Source: Priapulus caudatus (Eukaryota; Priapulida; Priapulimorpha; Priapulimorphida; Priapulidae). Taken from it: DNA of 54,610 nt. The notes beneath the pieces were generated by a model, which saw only the letters and a program-made list of their open reading frames with translations, searched no databases and had not been told where the DNA came from. Both the position numbers and the translations under genes were made by a program. The stretch is taken from NCBI RefSeq assembly GCF_000485595.1, contig NW_014577167.1, forward strand, positions 185,577 to 240,186, read 5' to 3'. The first letter of the stretch is position 1. The number at the start of each line of letters is the position of its first letter. Below are positions 35,228-46,838 of this stretch, piece by piece.

Positions 35228-35922
35228 ATGTGATGTACGTCCCAAAAGAAATAATATTTTATTTAAGATTATACATTAATAGTGGAGAGCGCATACTCAT
35301 CAGTAGTTTGATATAAAAATGTTTATACCCGTCTCATTTGAAATAATTTTAAGGTGGCAAATCTTTCCATATTTTATAACGTTCACATCTACCCAGTACA
35401 TTTAATTATGTCAAAGTAAACATTATCAGAAGAAAGTTTTCTATTATGGACTCTTGATATTATATTGTTGGAATTATGCATTGGAAGTGCATCGCACACA
35501 CTTGAGAGAAGCTATCCATAAAAAAACGCTATTCAAATGTTTTAAGTTCAAATCAATTGTATTTCAAATGATAACAGATATCCATGAGTAGACAATGGCA
35601 ATCAACCTGCTGTAGTTACCAAATCAAACAATAATTTTCTAACGTGCAATAATTTTTCTTGTAATAGATATATTATCAGTGATATTATCATATATATATA
35701 TATATAAATTACTTTTAAATAAATATCTATCGATTACATAGAAATTATATAGATACATATGCATCTATATTATTTCTATGATCGATTACATCGTTTAGTT
35801 TAGGAATAAACACGTTGCATGCAGGAGCATATCCAGAGAGACATGATACAAGATTGCGTGGCACAGCTTTGCTGTTGATCCCGAGCGCTGCGCGCGGATG
35901 AGACCATGACCATAGATATAGA

Positions 35923-38000
35923 AGAAGACCCAACACGGTCACTGAAGTACAAAGCTTACTTAGTTCTGCGGCGTTTTGTTCACGCTACATCAAGGATTTT
36001 GCCACCATCACACGTCCTCTTCGAAGGTTGACACACAAGGATGAGCCTTGGAGATTGACAGAGGAAGAAGATACTGCGTTCACGAATCTCAAAAATGCTT
36101 TATCTGCTGAGACGACCCTTGGTTACTTTGATCCTGAAAAGGAAACTGTAATCTATACAGATGGAAGCCCAATTGGACTTGGAGCCGTGCTCACCCAGAA
36201 GGAATGGAAATCCTGTGCCATTGTACTACGCTAGCTATCCACTTACTGCTACTGAATCCCGCTATCCCCAGATTGATCATGAAGCATTGGCAATCTACTG
36301 GGCAGTGAAGCGTTTTCACCTGCATGTATATACGGCAAGGACTTCAGAGTCGTGACCGACCATCAACCACTTGTATCGTTGTTCAATAACCTCTCATCAA
36401 AACCGTCCGCAAGAATCGAGCGTTGGCTAATGGACCTGCAGAGGTATCGATTTCACGTTGATTATGAACCAGGTGACAAGAACCCGGCAGACTACGGTTC
36501 GAGACATCCGAGCAGTACACCTGCAACATCTACGCTTGAGGGTGTAGACGAGAGAACTGATGGTCACATTGCATACATAGTACGCAATGCTGTGCCAAAG
36601 GCAATGACTTTGAGCAAAATTGAAACTGCAACAGTGAGTATTACTGTTATACAGGCAGTTAGCATGTGCATGAAATCAGGGCAGTGGTACAAACCTTCCC
36701 CTAGTGTCAGTGTTTCTGAACTGTCGAGATACGAGCAAATAAAAACTGAGTTGACATGCACGGCAGATCAAACTGTGCTTTTAAAGTCGAATCGTATTGT
36801 CATACCTGCACAACTTCAGCAGAGAACAGTAGACATTGCACATGAGGGTCATCTTGGTATTGTGAAAACTAAGGCTCTTAGTCAACTGGAGAAAGACCCT
36901 ACAAGGTTTTCTTAGAACTTACAGATGTACTCCTCACTCTACAACAGACGTTGCACCTGCTACATTGTTCCTGAAGCGTGTGATCAAAACCAAACTACCC
37001 CAGATTGTGGAACATGACCCCATCAGTGACACAGTACGCGTACGGGACACTCAACAGAAGCTGAAAATGAAATTCCATGCTGATTCAGCCAGATATGAGA
37101 AACCTACTGACCTACAAGTAGGTGACTCAGTGTTAGTGAAAACCCCATACAATCTTGTCAAAGGTGGCTTACCATGTGTCCATATCAAACCACACCACTA
37201 ACCATTACTCAGAAGAAGGGTAGTATGATATCTGCATCAGATGGGCAGCATTCTGTGACCAGAAACTCTTCATTCTTCAAGAAAATCCCGAGTGATATGG
37301 GAGTAGGCATGGAGAGAGACTGTGAGATCACAAGAGACAAGGACTTGTATGATCGGTTTGGTGTTGATCGGGCTGTTCCGCAGTCCCATTTAATGCCTAA
37401 TCAGTTACCACAAGCTGATAACATTCCGCGGCCCATTGACACCCCATTGAAGTTGACTGTGAACCCTCAGACGTCACCTTTTGATACAAATAGGTCATCA
37501 CCTCCTATTCCCCCAAGGCGATCAACCCGGATGAGGAAGGCTCCAGAGAGACTTGATCTTTAGAGTTTGACTGTAGTGGATGAGAATGTTGTGAAAGCAG
37601 ATAGCTTACAGCAATTTGTGAAATATAATCTCCAGTTTATGATTGTAGTGGATGAGTTAACCTTCAGTGTTAATCTATGTGAGCATCAGGCTCTAAGACA
37701 GTAATTTGTGTTTGAGCAAATAGTCCAAAGTTTATTAATAGTTATTGCGTTAATTATTCGTGTAATTTTGTGTAAAACCAATATCAATGGTTATCCAGTG
37801 AGTGACTATAATTAAGCTGATTCAGTTAAAATCCACCAGGAAGGGGATGTAATGTATTGTTTCATTATATTAATATTGCCCATACTAGATGGGGCCAGTT
37901 GTTCTCCCCTCCGAAGAACCAGAGTAATGATGCGACCGCATTGTCCGTTGTTTCTTATACTTGCGTTTATTTCACAATAAATCTATGTGAATACATCACA
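35923..38000 (+). mobile_element. Ty3/gypsy retrotransposon remnant, copy B
   Basis: Same structure as copy A, including the shared internal integrase deletion, so that deletion predates the separation of the copies. It has its own frame breaks: a small deletion in RNase H around 36203 and an extra TA near 36330, where copy A instead lacks a T. The putative 3' LTR is 37848-38000. Non-functional. Confidence 0.8.
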
Positions 38001-38319
38001 CTAGTGATGAATTCTTTGGAATGCTCTAGCGTTTCACATCGTAGGGATCACAGTTCTGAGTGTGGTATGTCACGTGTCCACATATTAATCAAATTATTAA
38101 CAAATGATGCAATAATAAAATCAGGCCTCTGTTCACACGAGTGGGCTGTGAATAGGGATACATTTGTCGATTTACTACAGGTCTGTAGATTGATCGCTAT
38201 CAAACAACTCAGTCCTGGTTAGAAGTAGAAGCAATTGTGATTATGGTTTCAAACTGCATGTGTTTGTAAGGGAAAGATAAGGACACACACAAAAAGCTAA
38301 ATCAAAAACGCAATCGGCG

Positions 38320-39288
38320 TTAAAACAATCGTTTCTTTTTACTTTTCTTAATCCTCTTCACCTCCTCCTTTGCCAGCTTCTCCTCTAGTTCCCTCCTCCT
38401 CGTCAACTCTGCCGTCTCCTCCAAGTTTTCTCTGGGTGACTTGCTCGGACTAACGCCGGGTGTGACAGAGCCCGCCACCAGCGATGGCGGCAGTCGCTCG
38501 TCGCCCCAGGATACGCCCGTAACGACGGACGTGTTGTTTTCTGTCACCTCTTCCTCGTTGTCTGCGCTCGACTCTGGCTCTCTGCACAGCCAGCGTCGCT
38601 TCAGGGTCAGTTCTCCGTAAAGACGCCGCACATCGTCCGACGAGAACGCGTCTCGCCCGCCGGCAGCGACCGCTGCGTCGAAGCCCTGTGACGTCGCCAT
38701 CTGGTGGCGGAACGCCGTTGCATCAAACGCCGGCGTGAGCAGTCGCCGTTTAGACAGCAGCGCCCCCTGCGATGTGTAGTCGGCAATTTCTGTGTCCTTG
38801 CGGGCAAGCAGTTTCTCGAGCTCGGTCTTCTGTCGGTGCAGTTCGCTGACTGTTGTCAGGAGAGGAATGACCATCATCTCACTTGTGCTCGCGCAAGGCA
38901 GTCTTCTGGCTGAAAATGTCCAGACAAATCTGACACTGGCTAAATTCGATGTGAAATCGATGTCCAAGTTGTCATTGCTCTGAGTCACGTTGAACGTTAC
39001 ACCCTCAACAACCTGCGCACTGATGACCGACTCTATGTGGTGCAATATTCTTCTCAGCGGTGCCTCCAAGTGTGGATTCATGGTTTTGGTTTGTCCTAAG
39101 ATATCATCTGCTTGTGCCTTGCATTCGAACAAACCATCATTGTAAAACCACATCAAGGAATAGCTACTCTCGGAGAAAATCATCTTCACAAAGGTAGGCC
39201 CCATGCACCCATTGACCTGGAATGGCTGCCAAACAGCACTGGCCAAATCAGACTTGTGTTGCCTTCTCCACTCTATGTATTCAGCCAT
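38320..39288 (-). CDS. NHEJ1: NHEJ1 / XLF, copy B
   Basis: Same 322-aa frame as copy A with only a few coding differences, for example Lys to Asn in the head domain (TSKLAS versus TSNLAS) and Thr to Ala in the tail (ESSTDN versus ESSADN). All features described for copy A are kept, including the Ku-binding-like C terminus. It is probably the second allele rather than a paralogue. Confidence 0.88.
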   Translation of the reverse strand: MAEYIEWRRQHKSDLASAVWQPFQVNGCMGPTFVKMIFSESSYSLMWFYNDGLFECKAQADDILGQTKTMNPHLEAPLRRILHHIESVISAQVVEGVTFNVTQSNDNLDIDFTSNLASVRFVWTFSARRLPCASTSEMMVIPLLTTVSELHRQKTELEKLLARKDTEIADYTSQGALLSKRRLLTPAFDATAFRHQMATSQGFDAAVAAGGRDAFSSDDVRRLYGELTLKRRWLCREPESSADNEEEVTENNTSVVTGVSWGDERLPPSLVAGSVTPGVSPSKSPRENLEETAELTRRRELEEKLAKEEVKRIKKSKKKRLF

Positions 39289-39343
39289 GATTGGCGATGT
39301 GGTGCTTATGCTTGATAATAGTTGTTTGTACTCAGTCACTTTA

Positions 39344-39619
39344 TTATTCAAGAGTTAGTCTATCAACATGACTCTCTTCTCCTCCCCCTCCTTCTCCTCC
39401 GGTAGACTCCGCTATGGTAGCTTCCTCTGCTTGAAGACTCTCTTCCTGCTGTTTAACCTTCTCCTGTGCATCCTTCTGCATCTTCTCTAGCTTCTCAAGT
39501 GTTACAGATTTCATAGGAAGCAGTTTTGGTTTACACAGCACGAGTTTGGGTGTGTCTTCTTCGTAGAGTAGACCATGCTTCGGAAGCACCTCTTGATATG
39601 CATTTCTCGTTTCAGACAT
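39344..39619 (-). CDS. BBIP1: BBIP1, copy B
   Basis: Translates identically to copy A over 91 aa, with the same acceptor upstream of the ATG and the same 55-nt spacing to NHEJ1. Upstream of it, sequence beyond the copy A break is available, including the Mutator-like MITE at 39720, which begins about 100 bp upstream of the ATG. The 5' non-coding exon was not identified. Confidence 0.9.
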   Translation of the reverse strand: MSETRNAYQEVLPKHGLLYEEDTPKLVLCKPKLLPMKSVTLEKLEKMQKDAQEKVKQQEESLQAEEATIAESTGGEGGGGEESHVDRLTLE

Positions 39620-39719
39620 ATCTGCGAAAAAGGATAATAAAATGTACAACAATACAGAAAAAATTCTATACAACCACTAGATTTACTAATGGGCTAATGA
39701 TGTACACACAGGCACTTGG

Positions 39720-39947
39720 GCTGAAAGGGTCTATGACTATGTCCCCCGGGGTACTGCCGGAACGTACCCTGGTACTATCTAATATCATATGCCGGACCGT
39801 ACCTCGCCTACTCCACTAGCGATCCCGAACCCTAACCCTAATCCTAACCTTAACCACATCAAATAGTGACCAAGGTACGTTCCGGTATACCGGACCTTAC
39901 CCAGGCTACGTTCCGGCAGTACCCTGGGGGACATAGACCCTATGAGC
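39720..39947. mobile_element. Mutator-like MITE, 228 bp, 9-bp TSD
   Basis: Inverted ends GCTGAAAGGGTCTATG and the complement of GCTCATAGGGTCTATG, with long arms sharing GGGGTACTGCCGGAACG, flanked by the perfect 9-bp repeat GGCACTTGG (39711-39719, 39948-39956). The centre holds four to five degenerate CCCTAA hexamers (about 39829-39856). It belongs to the family of 14254-15302. The copy A version (33540-33610) is cut by the N gap. Confidence 0.85.
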
Positions 39948-40000
39948 GGCACTTGGAGTTGGAGCGTTTCAATCAAATATAATGGCTGCTAAATAATAGG

Positions 40001-40271
40001 CAGTGGCTACGGGTACGGTAGCCGTATCTTAATGTTTCGAGGCTACGGGTACGGGAGTCCATTCGCTTTCATACTTAACGAGACAAAGATGGCGGCGGTG
40101 GCGCTAGATAATAGATTTCGAAATAACGCCTTGGGAAATAAATTCACGATTTGAGAGTTTAGATGAGCTAGAACCCTAACCCTAACCCTAACCATAACCC
40201 TAAACCTAACCCTAACCCTAACGCCAAAAAGGGGCTTCAACGACCGACGGCTACCGTACCCGTAGCCACTG
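40001..40271. mobile_element. MITE carrying a telomeric CCCTAA array, copy 2
   Basis: Inverted ends CAGTGGCTACGGGTACGG and CCGTACCCGTAGCCACTG bound 271 bp. Internally GACAAAGATGGCGGCGGTGG precedes about eight CCCTAA hexamers (40172-40222). It is closely related to 14610-14912, with the array at the same internal position. No clear target duplication is seen. Confidence 0.8.
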
Positions 40272-40289
40272 CGAAATAAATACGAAATC

Positions 40290-40353
40290 TATTTACTACT
40301 AGTACTAGTACTAGTAGTAGTACTACTACTAGTACTACTAGTAGTAGTACTAC
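40290..40353. repeat. (TAC/TAG)n palindromic microsatellite
   Basis: A run of ACTAGT, TACTAG and AGTAGT trinucleotides that is self-complementary over most of its length. Confidence 0.85.
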
Positions 40354-42702
40354 CAAAGTCTTAATGTTTCTCTACTCTCTTTCACCTATTATTGCCGACA
40401 ATTTACTGTAAATGCCGTCCAAATGAAAACAATGTATTAATATCAAGGTGATACGATACTGGCTATAAATAATTCGATAATAAATACCGGGAACAAACAT
40501 GAAATAATGAAAACGAAAAGTAAATAGCTACTTGACTAGGTTGTGCGTGGTGCTGCCACCTCGCGTTGATAATTGTCAAGTAATCTATGAAGTTCTGCAA
40601 GTGCAATAGGTTGCCTTGCGCGTGACGTCACTGCCATAATAAATGCTACCCCGCGTCATTCTACCTGCAGACGTATATCTGATCAAAGCGGAGCGATAAG
40701 CCGTACCATAAATGTCTTGCTGTGGGTATTGAATTTGAAATCTAGTAAGTGGATTCGTGCATTACATTTATTTAGCGTTCGTTGTGAAACACGTGCACGT
40801 GCACAAACTGGGTGGTATCCCAGATGATCCCTTGGATGATTAGCTTTATCTGTGACACACAGCACATGTCGTCATGAAGGCCTAGGGTGAGTACATATAC
40901 GCATCGTACTTGGTGATGTAAGAACTCTATCGTTTTAGGCTCGGTTAATAATTTAGCATGACTGAATTGAAATCACAATTAACATCACAATTTATCTAAG
41001 TAAGCGTAAACAAATGGATAAAATAATATTTAGCATTTCATGGAGTACTAGCTACATTTAGTATTTTTCGGGCGTGCGTGCGTGTGTGTGCGCCTGTTTG
41101 TATGATTGAGGGCTCGCATGTGTGCGCGAGCGTGCGGTTAGATCTGGCGCACTATAGTGGGGACCCTGCTTGATACACCTCCCTTTTAATTAGGCCATAT
41201 AATGAAAGGCTGAGGTCAATAACTTTTGTTGCAATTGCCGACATACTGTAGATTATAGATGTGGTCAGATTATTCATCTGTTATTTATGCGCGCACAAAC
41301 GCGTTAAATCATATGTGTGGGTGCGTGCGTGCGTGCGTGCGTGCGCGTGCGTGTGTTGTTTGTGCGCGTGTTTATGTGTGCACATGATAAATGCGACGAC
41401 ATATTATATAGATATTCTTTAAGCATATAAATATTTTAAAAGAAATTCTGTAAGCAATAGCATATCAATAAACTAACTCGTCGAGTAATCAGTAAGAAAA
41501 TCGAAACTACGAGATTTGTTAACTTCTAATATTGCTGATTGATGGTTAGTTCTGACTATTAATTCAGTTTACCAACCAAGTTATGTGACGCGTTAGAATC
41601 TAATTATATGAGTCACAAAGTAGGCGGCCGAAAAGTTCCAAATCTTTCAGCATTTCGTTTCGAATATTTCCGGATAATCCATTTGTTGTGAACCTCGATA
41701 TTTGTTCTTTATCAAACTTTTCTCCGAGACGTCATTCTTTACTGAAAAAAAAACAATTACATATTTTCTTGCAAACAGACGTACTGTTGTCAAAACCCGA
41801 TTAGACGGGGTTCGACAAAAATGTTAAATATCAGAATTAATTAAGGTGGGTATAACAAAGAAGTTGCGAGTTTGTCCAATTTTCCTTCCAGAAATCTGAA
41901 AGACGTGCAAGCTAAGCACCCACGCCAAGCTGGTGCACACAGCATACATTTTACGCGTAGCATGTAAATATTATATACTTTATGGAAATGTCACGCAAAA
42001 ATCCATAGACGCGCACTGCAATGCGTTAGCAAACTCTGCGAACGTCTACAAACGCCTGTAATAATAGTGTACAGTAGACCAAATCACCAAAAATATGTGT
42101 ATTGTGTTAGAACGCTGATTGACATAACGTTGGTTTAAAATAGAGTGTATGGCGTTTTTATCGTAGTATAACGATGCCGACGACTAACGCGTATCTGCCC
42201 ATATAGTATAATTAGCATTGAAACAAAGCATATTAATGAATAAAGGAACTTAATTGACTTCAACGCCATTTTATGTAGGTATCGCGCATATTTGCGTTAT
42301 GGATGTATACACGCGTGTGAATAATTAACGCTACAGTCGTGCATTGCCTGAGACTCGTTATAAAAGCAAGAGTAGTATTGCTGAAAGCAAATTCGTGTTC
42401 TTAATACGGGTGTCCGGCGACGCTACTGCTACTGCATGGGGGTCGAGGTTACCTTATCGACTTACAAGTTACAGCCCGCAACACGCACGCGCCCGCACTA
42501 ACCCCCATAAACGTCCGTGTGCACGCACACAGGCATGCACGCACGCGTGTAGGCCTATATAGTGATAGCTACTATATAGTCATGTAACGATGTCACATAT
42601 AGAGAATGATTCATCTACCAAGCATTTGTTCTTTGTCTATAGGCAGGGTGGGTTCGGAAACTCTAACCCTATATGGGTTGCAGCGCTGCGGGAATTTAAC
42701 TT
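40354..42702. other. Intergenic, no gene recognised
   Basis: AT-rich, with GTGC-type microsatellites at about 41075-41100 and 41318-41365 and CA/CGCA runs near 42478-42545. No convincing exon. The promoter of the myristoylated-protein gene should lie near its right end. Confidence 0.5.
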
Positions 42703-44901
42703 ATGGGCTGTGGACGGTCAACGACTCTCACCCCGCAACAGTCAAATCGACCGCAAGAGCCGCTGAACGACAAGGTAAAATCAGCCACGCCAGTCGATAA
42801 AGAGGAGAAACAGCCCCTAGCCAGGACTGCTACGAACACTACGATCCAGGTGACACATGCAGGAACAGGTACGGGATATCGATAATTGTAATAATTGTGG
42901 TTATAATAATAGTAATAAAAAATAGAAATAATAATAATTAACTTGCTCTAAAAGACACTATATGACACTAACATTTTTGTTATATGTTTATCACTCTGTG
43001 ATATCGACTTTTTGCTCCCAGCTAGTATGTCGAATAGTGATATAAAGAGCTCATTAGCCATAATATAGTGTATTCGCTTTCGGTGGTGTGCCTGATATTG
43101 ATCTATCATATTAAATCCAATTACGTAGTCTGATAGAACTACGACAATAAGAATAGTATCGATAGTATTCAACCAAATGTCGGATGTAGACCTGTAGATT
43201 TTAGTCATAGAAGTTACAATTAAAATATTAATTATAATGACTAGTAACGACGAGTTTGTGTATTCGACAAACATTCATTAAACTTGCTATATATATATAT
43301 ATGTGTGTGTGTGTACATAAATAAATAAATAAATATATATATATATATAAGAACTTTATTCATGAATTTCCTCTACCGTTTTGCTTCCGTTACCGTTGTG
43401 CATGAAACATTTTTCATACATACAATGTGACAATAAATTAACAAACCGCATAAATACCGTCATTTGATCAAAACATTTTGATTCATACGCCCTTGTAGTG
43501 ATTTTTGAGAAATAAAAAACAAAGCTAAATCAACGTTAATATACTATATAATGTAATATACTATCGCTAAATGAGCGAATGTTAATAGCATCAATACGGG
43601 TAAATTAACGGTAAACTAATCGCGCGAAACCAGATAGTGTGTAGTAACAATTAATGGCGACCGGAATCTTGATGGATTTTCAGAAGACGAAAAGCGCCAT
43701 GAGAAGAGCAATCCCGAACTCGCGCCGTTCACAAACAGTTGCACGTCGCTACCGACGCGCCTGCAGCCGCCTGATTGGCCCGCGGAAACCGCTCGTTACG
43801 TCACTGCGCACTGACCAAAACGCGCGTCTCTTGTCGCGAGTCCCTCTCCTCGCTGCCTCTCCCCAAGCCACGGCCGCCAGCCCCGTCCGAACCGCGACTC
43901 GTCACCGACGCAGGATAGACCGCTGTCCATTCAGAACTACCTGGCCGACGTGCCGCGAATGCCGTCACTCGGCGAGGACGCGCTGCTGTACGACGACGAT
44001 GACGGGGGCGGTGGGGGGGGGTGGGGGGGGAGGGGGGGGGGGGGGGGATCACGGAATCCGAGTCGGTTGACACTGGCGACGACGTGCCGGCGTCGGTCGA
44101 CCCGTCGCTGTTGGAGGAATGCGCGATCGCTCGAACGGATCTCGAGGCGGAAATGCCGAATGTAAGCAGCAGCTGACGCTCACGATTTAATTATTAGCAC
44201 GCGCGCATACAACGTGAACAGTTCTCCTCACATTTTCAACTTAGACGCATAATTTTCCTACACGCACGCACCGCACGGCACGTCACTCACATCCACTCAC
44301 TCACTCACTCACTCACTCAGCTCAGCTGCACTTCACTCACTCACTCACTCACCATTCACTCACTCACTATCACATCACTCACTCACTCACCCTCACTCAC
44401 TCACTCACTCACTTCACTCACTCACTCACTCACTCACTCACTCACTCACTCACTCACTCCTCACTCACTCAACTCACGTCACTCACTCACTCACTCCCTC
44501 ACTCACTCACTCACTCACTCACTCACTCACTCACTGCACTCACTCACTCACTCACTCACTCACTCAACTCACTCACTCACTCACTCACTCACTCACTCAC
44601 TCACTCACTCACTCACTCAGCTCATCATCACTCACTCACTCACTCACTCACTCCACTCACATCACTCACTCACTCACTCACTCCTCCACTCACTCACTCT
44701 TGCACTACTCACTCACTCACTCATCTCACTATCACTCATCCTCACAACTCACTCATCCACTCACTCACTCACTCATCACTCACTCACTCACTCACATCAC
44801 TCACTCACTCACTCACCACTCACGCTCACTACTCATTCATTCACTCACTCACGCACTCACTCACTCATTCACTCACTCACTCACTGACACACAACTCACT
44901 C

Positions 44902-44945
<44 letters not shown>

Positions 44946-44986
44946 ACACACACCACACACCACTCACTCACTCACTCACTCACTTC

Positions 44987-45021
<35 letters not shown>

Positions 45022-45303
45022 TCACTCACTCACTCACTCACTCCACTCACTCACTCACTCACTCAACCACCTACCCAACCACCCACCACCTACCACCCAC
45101 CCACCTACCCACCACCAAACACCCACACACTATCTGGTGTGGGTGTGTGTGTGTGTGGATGCGTGTGTGTTCGTGCGCGCGCCGCGCGCCGTGTGTCGTG
45201 TGTGTGGACCTGTGTGGTGTGTGCGTGCGTGTGGTGTTTTGTGTGTGTGTGTGTGTGTCCGTGTGTGGGTGTGTGTGTGCACAGCGGCGAAAATAAAAAA
45301 AAG

Positions 45304-45344
<41 letters not shown>

Positions 45345-46550
45345 AAGAAAAAAAAAAAAAAAAAAAACAAAAAAGAAAAAACCAAAAAAAATACAAAATA
45401 AAACGAACAACAAACAAAAAAAACATAATAATAGAAAAAAACATAAAAAAAAAAAAAACAACCAAAAAAAAAAACCAAAGAAAGACAAATAAAACAAAAC
45501 AGACAAAAAAAAAAAGAAGAGAAGAGAACACAAACCCGGTCCGACTAATACCCAGTCCGTTTGCGTTGTGTGTGAATATGTGTGGTGTGTGTGGGTGTGG
45601 GTGGGTGTGTGTGTGTGGTGTGTGTGTGGTGTGTGTGTCTGTATGTGTGCGTGTCTCTGTTTTATGTGTCTTTCTGTATCTATGTCTGTCTGTCTGTCTG
45701 CTCTGTTTGTCTGCTCCCTTGTCTGTTTGTCTGTCTGTCTGTTGTCTGTCTGTCGGTCTGTCGTCTGTCGTCGTCGGATGTCTGTCTGTCTGTTCTGTCT
45801 GTCTGTCTGTTCTGTTCGGTCTGTCTGTGCTTCTTGTCTGTCGTGTCTGTCTGTCTGTCAGTCTGTCTGTTCTGTCTGTCTCCTGTACTGTATGTCTGTC
45901 TGTCCGTCGTCGTTCGTCGTCCGTCGTCCGGTCCGTACCAGTCGTCCGTCCGTCGTCCGTCCGTCCGTTCGTCTGTATTTCTCTCTGTCTGTCTGTCGGT
46001 CTATCTATCTATCTGTCTGTATCAATGACGAGATTGCGTTACCACCCCTCTTTCTTTCGTCGCGCTCGCTATGTATAGACAGGTAATGTTGTAATTTGAT
46101 TACGTTACTCTATAGCACGTGTCACCTTCAGCGGACATCGCCGAGGACTTCGCCTTGCAGAGCGAACACATGGAGCTTGCCGACGAAATCGCTGAACCTC
46201 CCGTTTTTCATCGGCGACACAAAATGTGAGTGCGATAGAATGTTGGATTGTCGCGGAATGATAGCTGCCGCTGCTGCTGCTGCTGCTACTACTGCTACTG
46301 CTACTGCTACTGCTACGTTCCTGACGCTACCGCTACCGCTACCGCCTACCGCTACCGTTACGCTACGCGCTGACCGCTCGCTACGCGCTTTCCGCTACGC
46401 TGACGCTACCGCCTTACGCTACCGCTATCCGCTACGCTACCGCTACCCGCTAGCCGCTGACGCTACTGCTACCGCTACTGCTACTGCTACTGCTACTGCT
46501 ACTGCTACTATTGCTGCTGCTGCTACTACTACTACTACTACTACTACTAC

Positions 46551-46588
<38 letters not shown>

Positions 46589-46801
46589 GTAATGACGGTG
46601 ATGATAATAAAATACAAAATATAATCAAAAGCCTATTCGAGATTAGCATAATTAATTTTTTTTTTTTGATAACCCACGAAGTAGTAGTTGACGAGCCGAC
46701 TTTTGGCAATTACCACCACCATCCCCACCACCACCACCAGCACCACTCCCACCACCGCTACCGCCGCCACCAACAACAACAACATCATCATCAACAACAG
46801 C

Positions 46802-46838
<37 letters not shown>

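Larger units (their letters stand above)
34245..39790. repeat. Duplicated segment, copy B (after the gap)
   Basis: Second copy of 27736-33610, continuing past 39790 into sequence not represented in copy A, which stops at the gap. It differs from copy A by scattered substitutions, lack of the 449-bp hAT MITE, and presence of the 39-bp palindrome at 35189. Confidence 0.9.

Noticed and set aside
40293-40353. CRISPR-like or regulatory palindrome array
   Set aside because: It is a pure ACT/AGT trinucleotide microsatellite; self-complementarity follows from composition.
44700-46086. Open frames up to 313 codons (Leu/Thr/His/Ser, poly-Lys, Cys/Val/Ser-rich)
   Set aside because: Products of simple tetranucleotide, poly-A and TGTC tracts, open in multiple frames, with no start context or homology.
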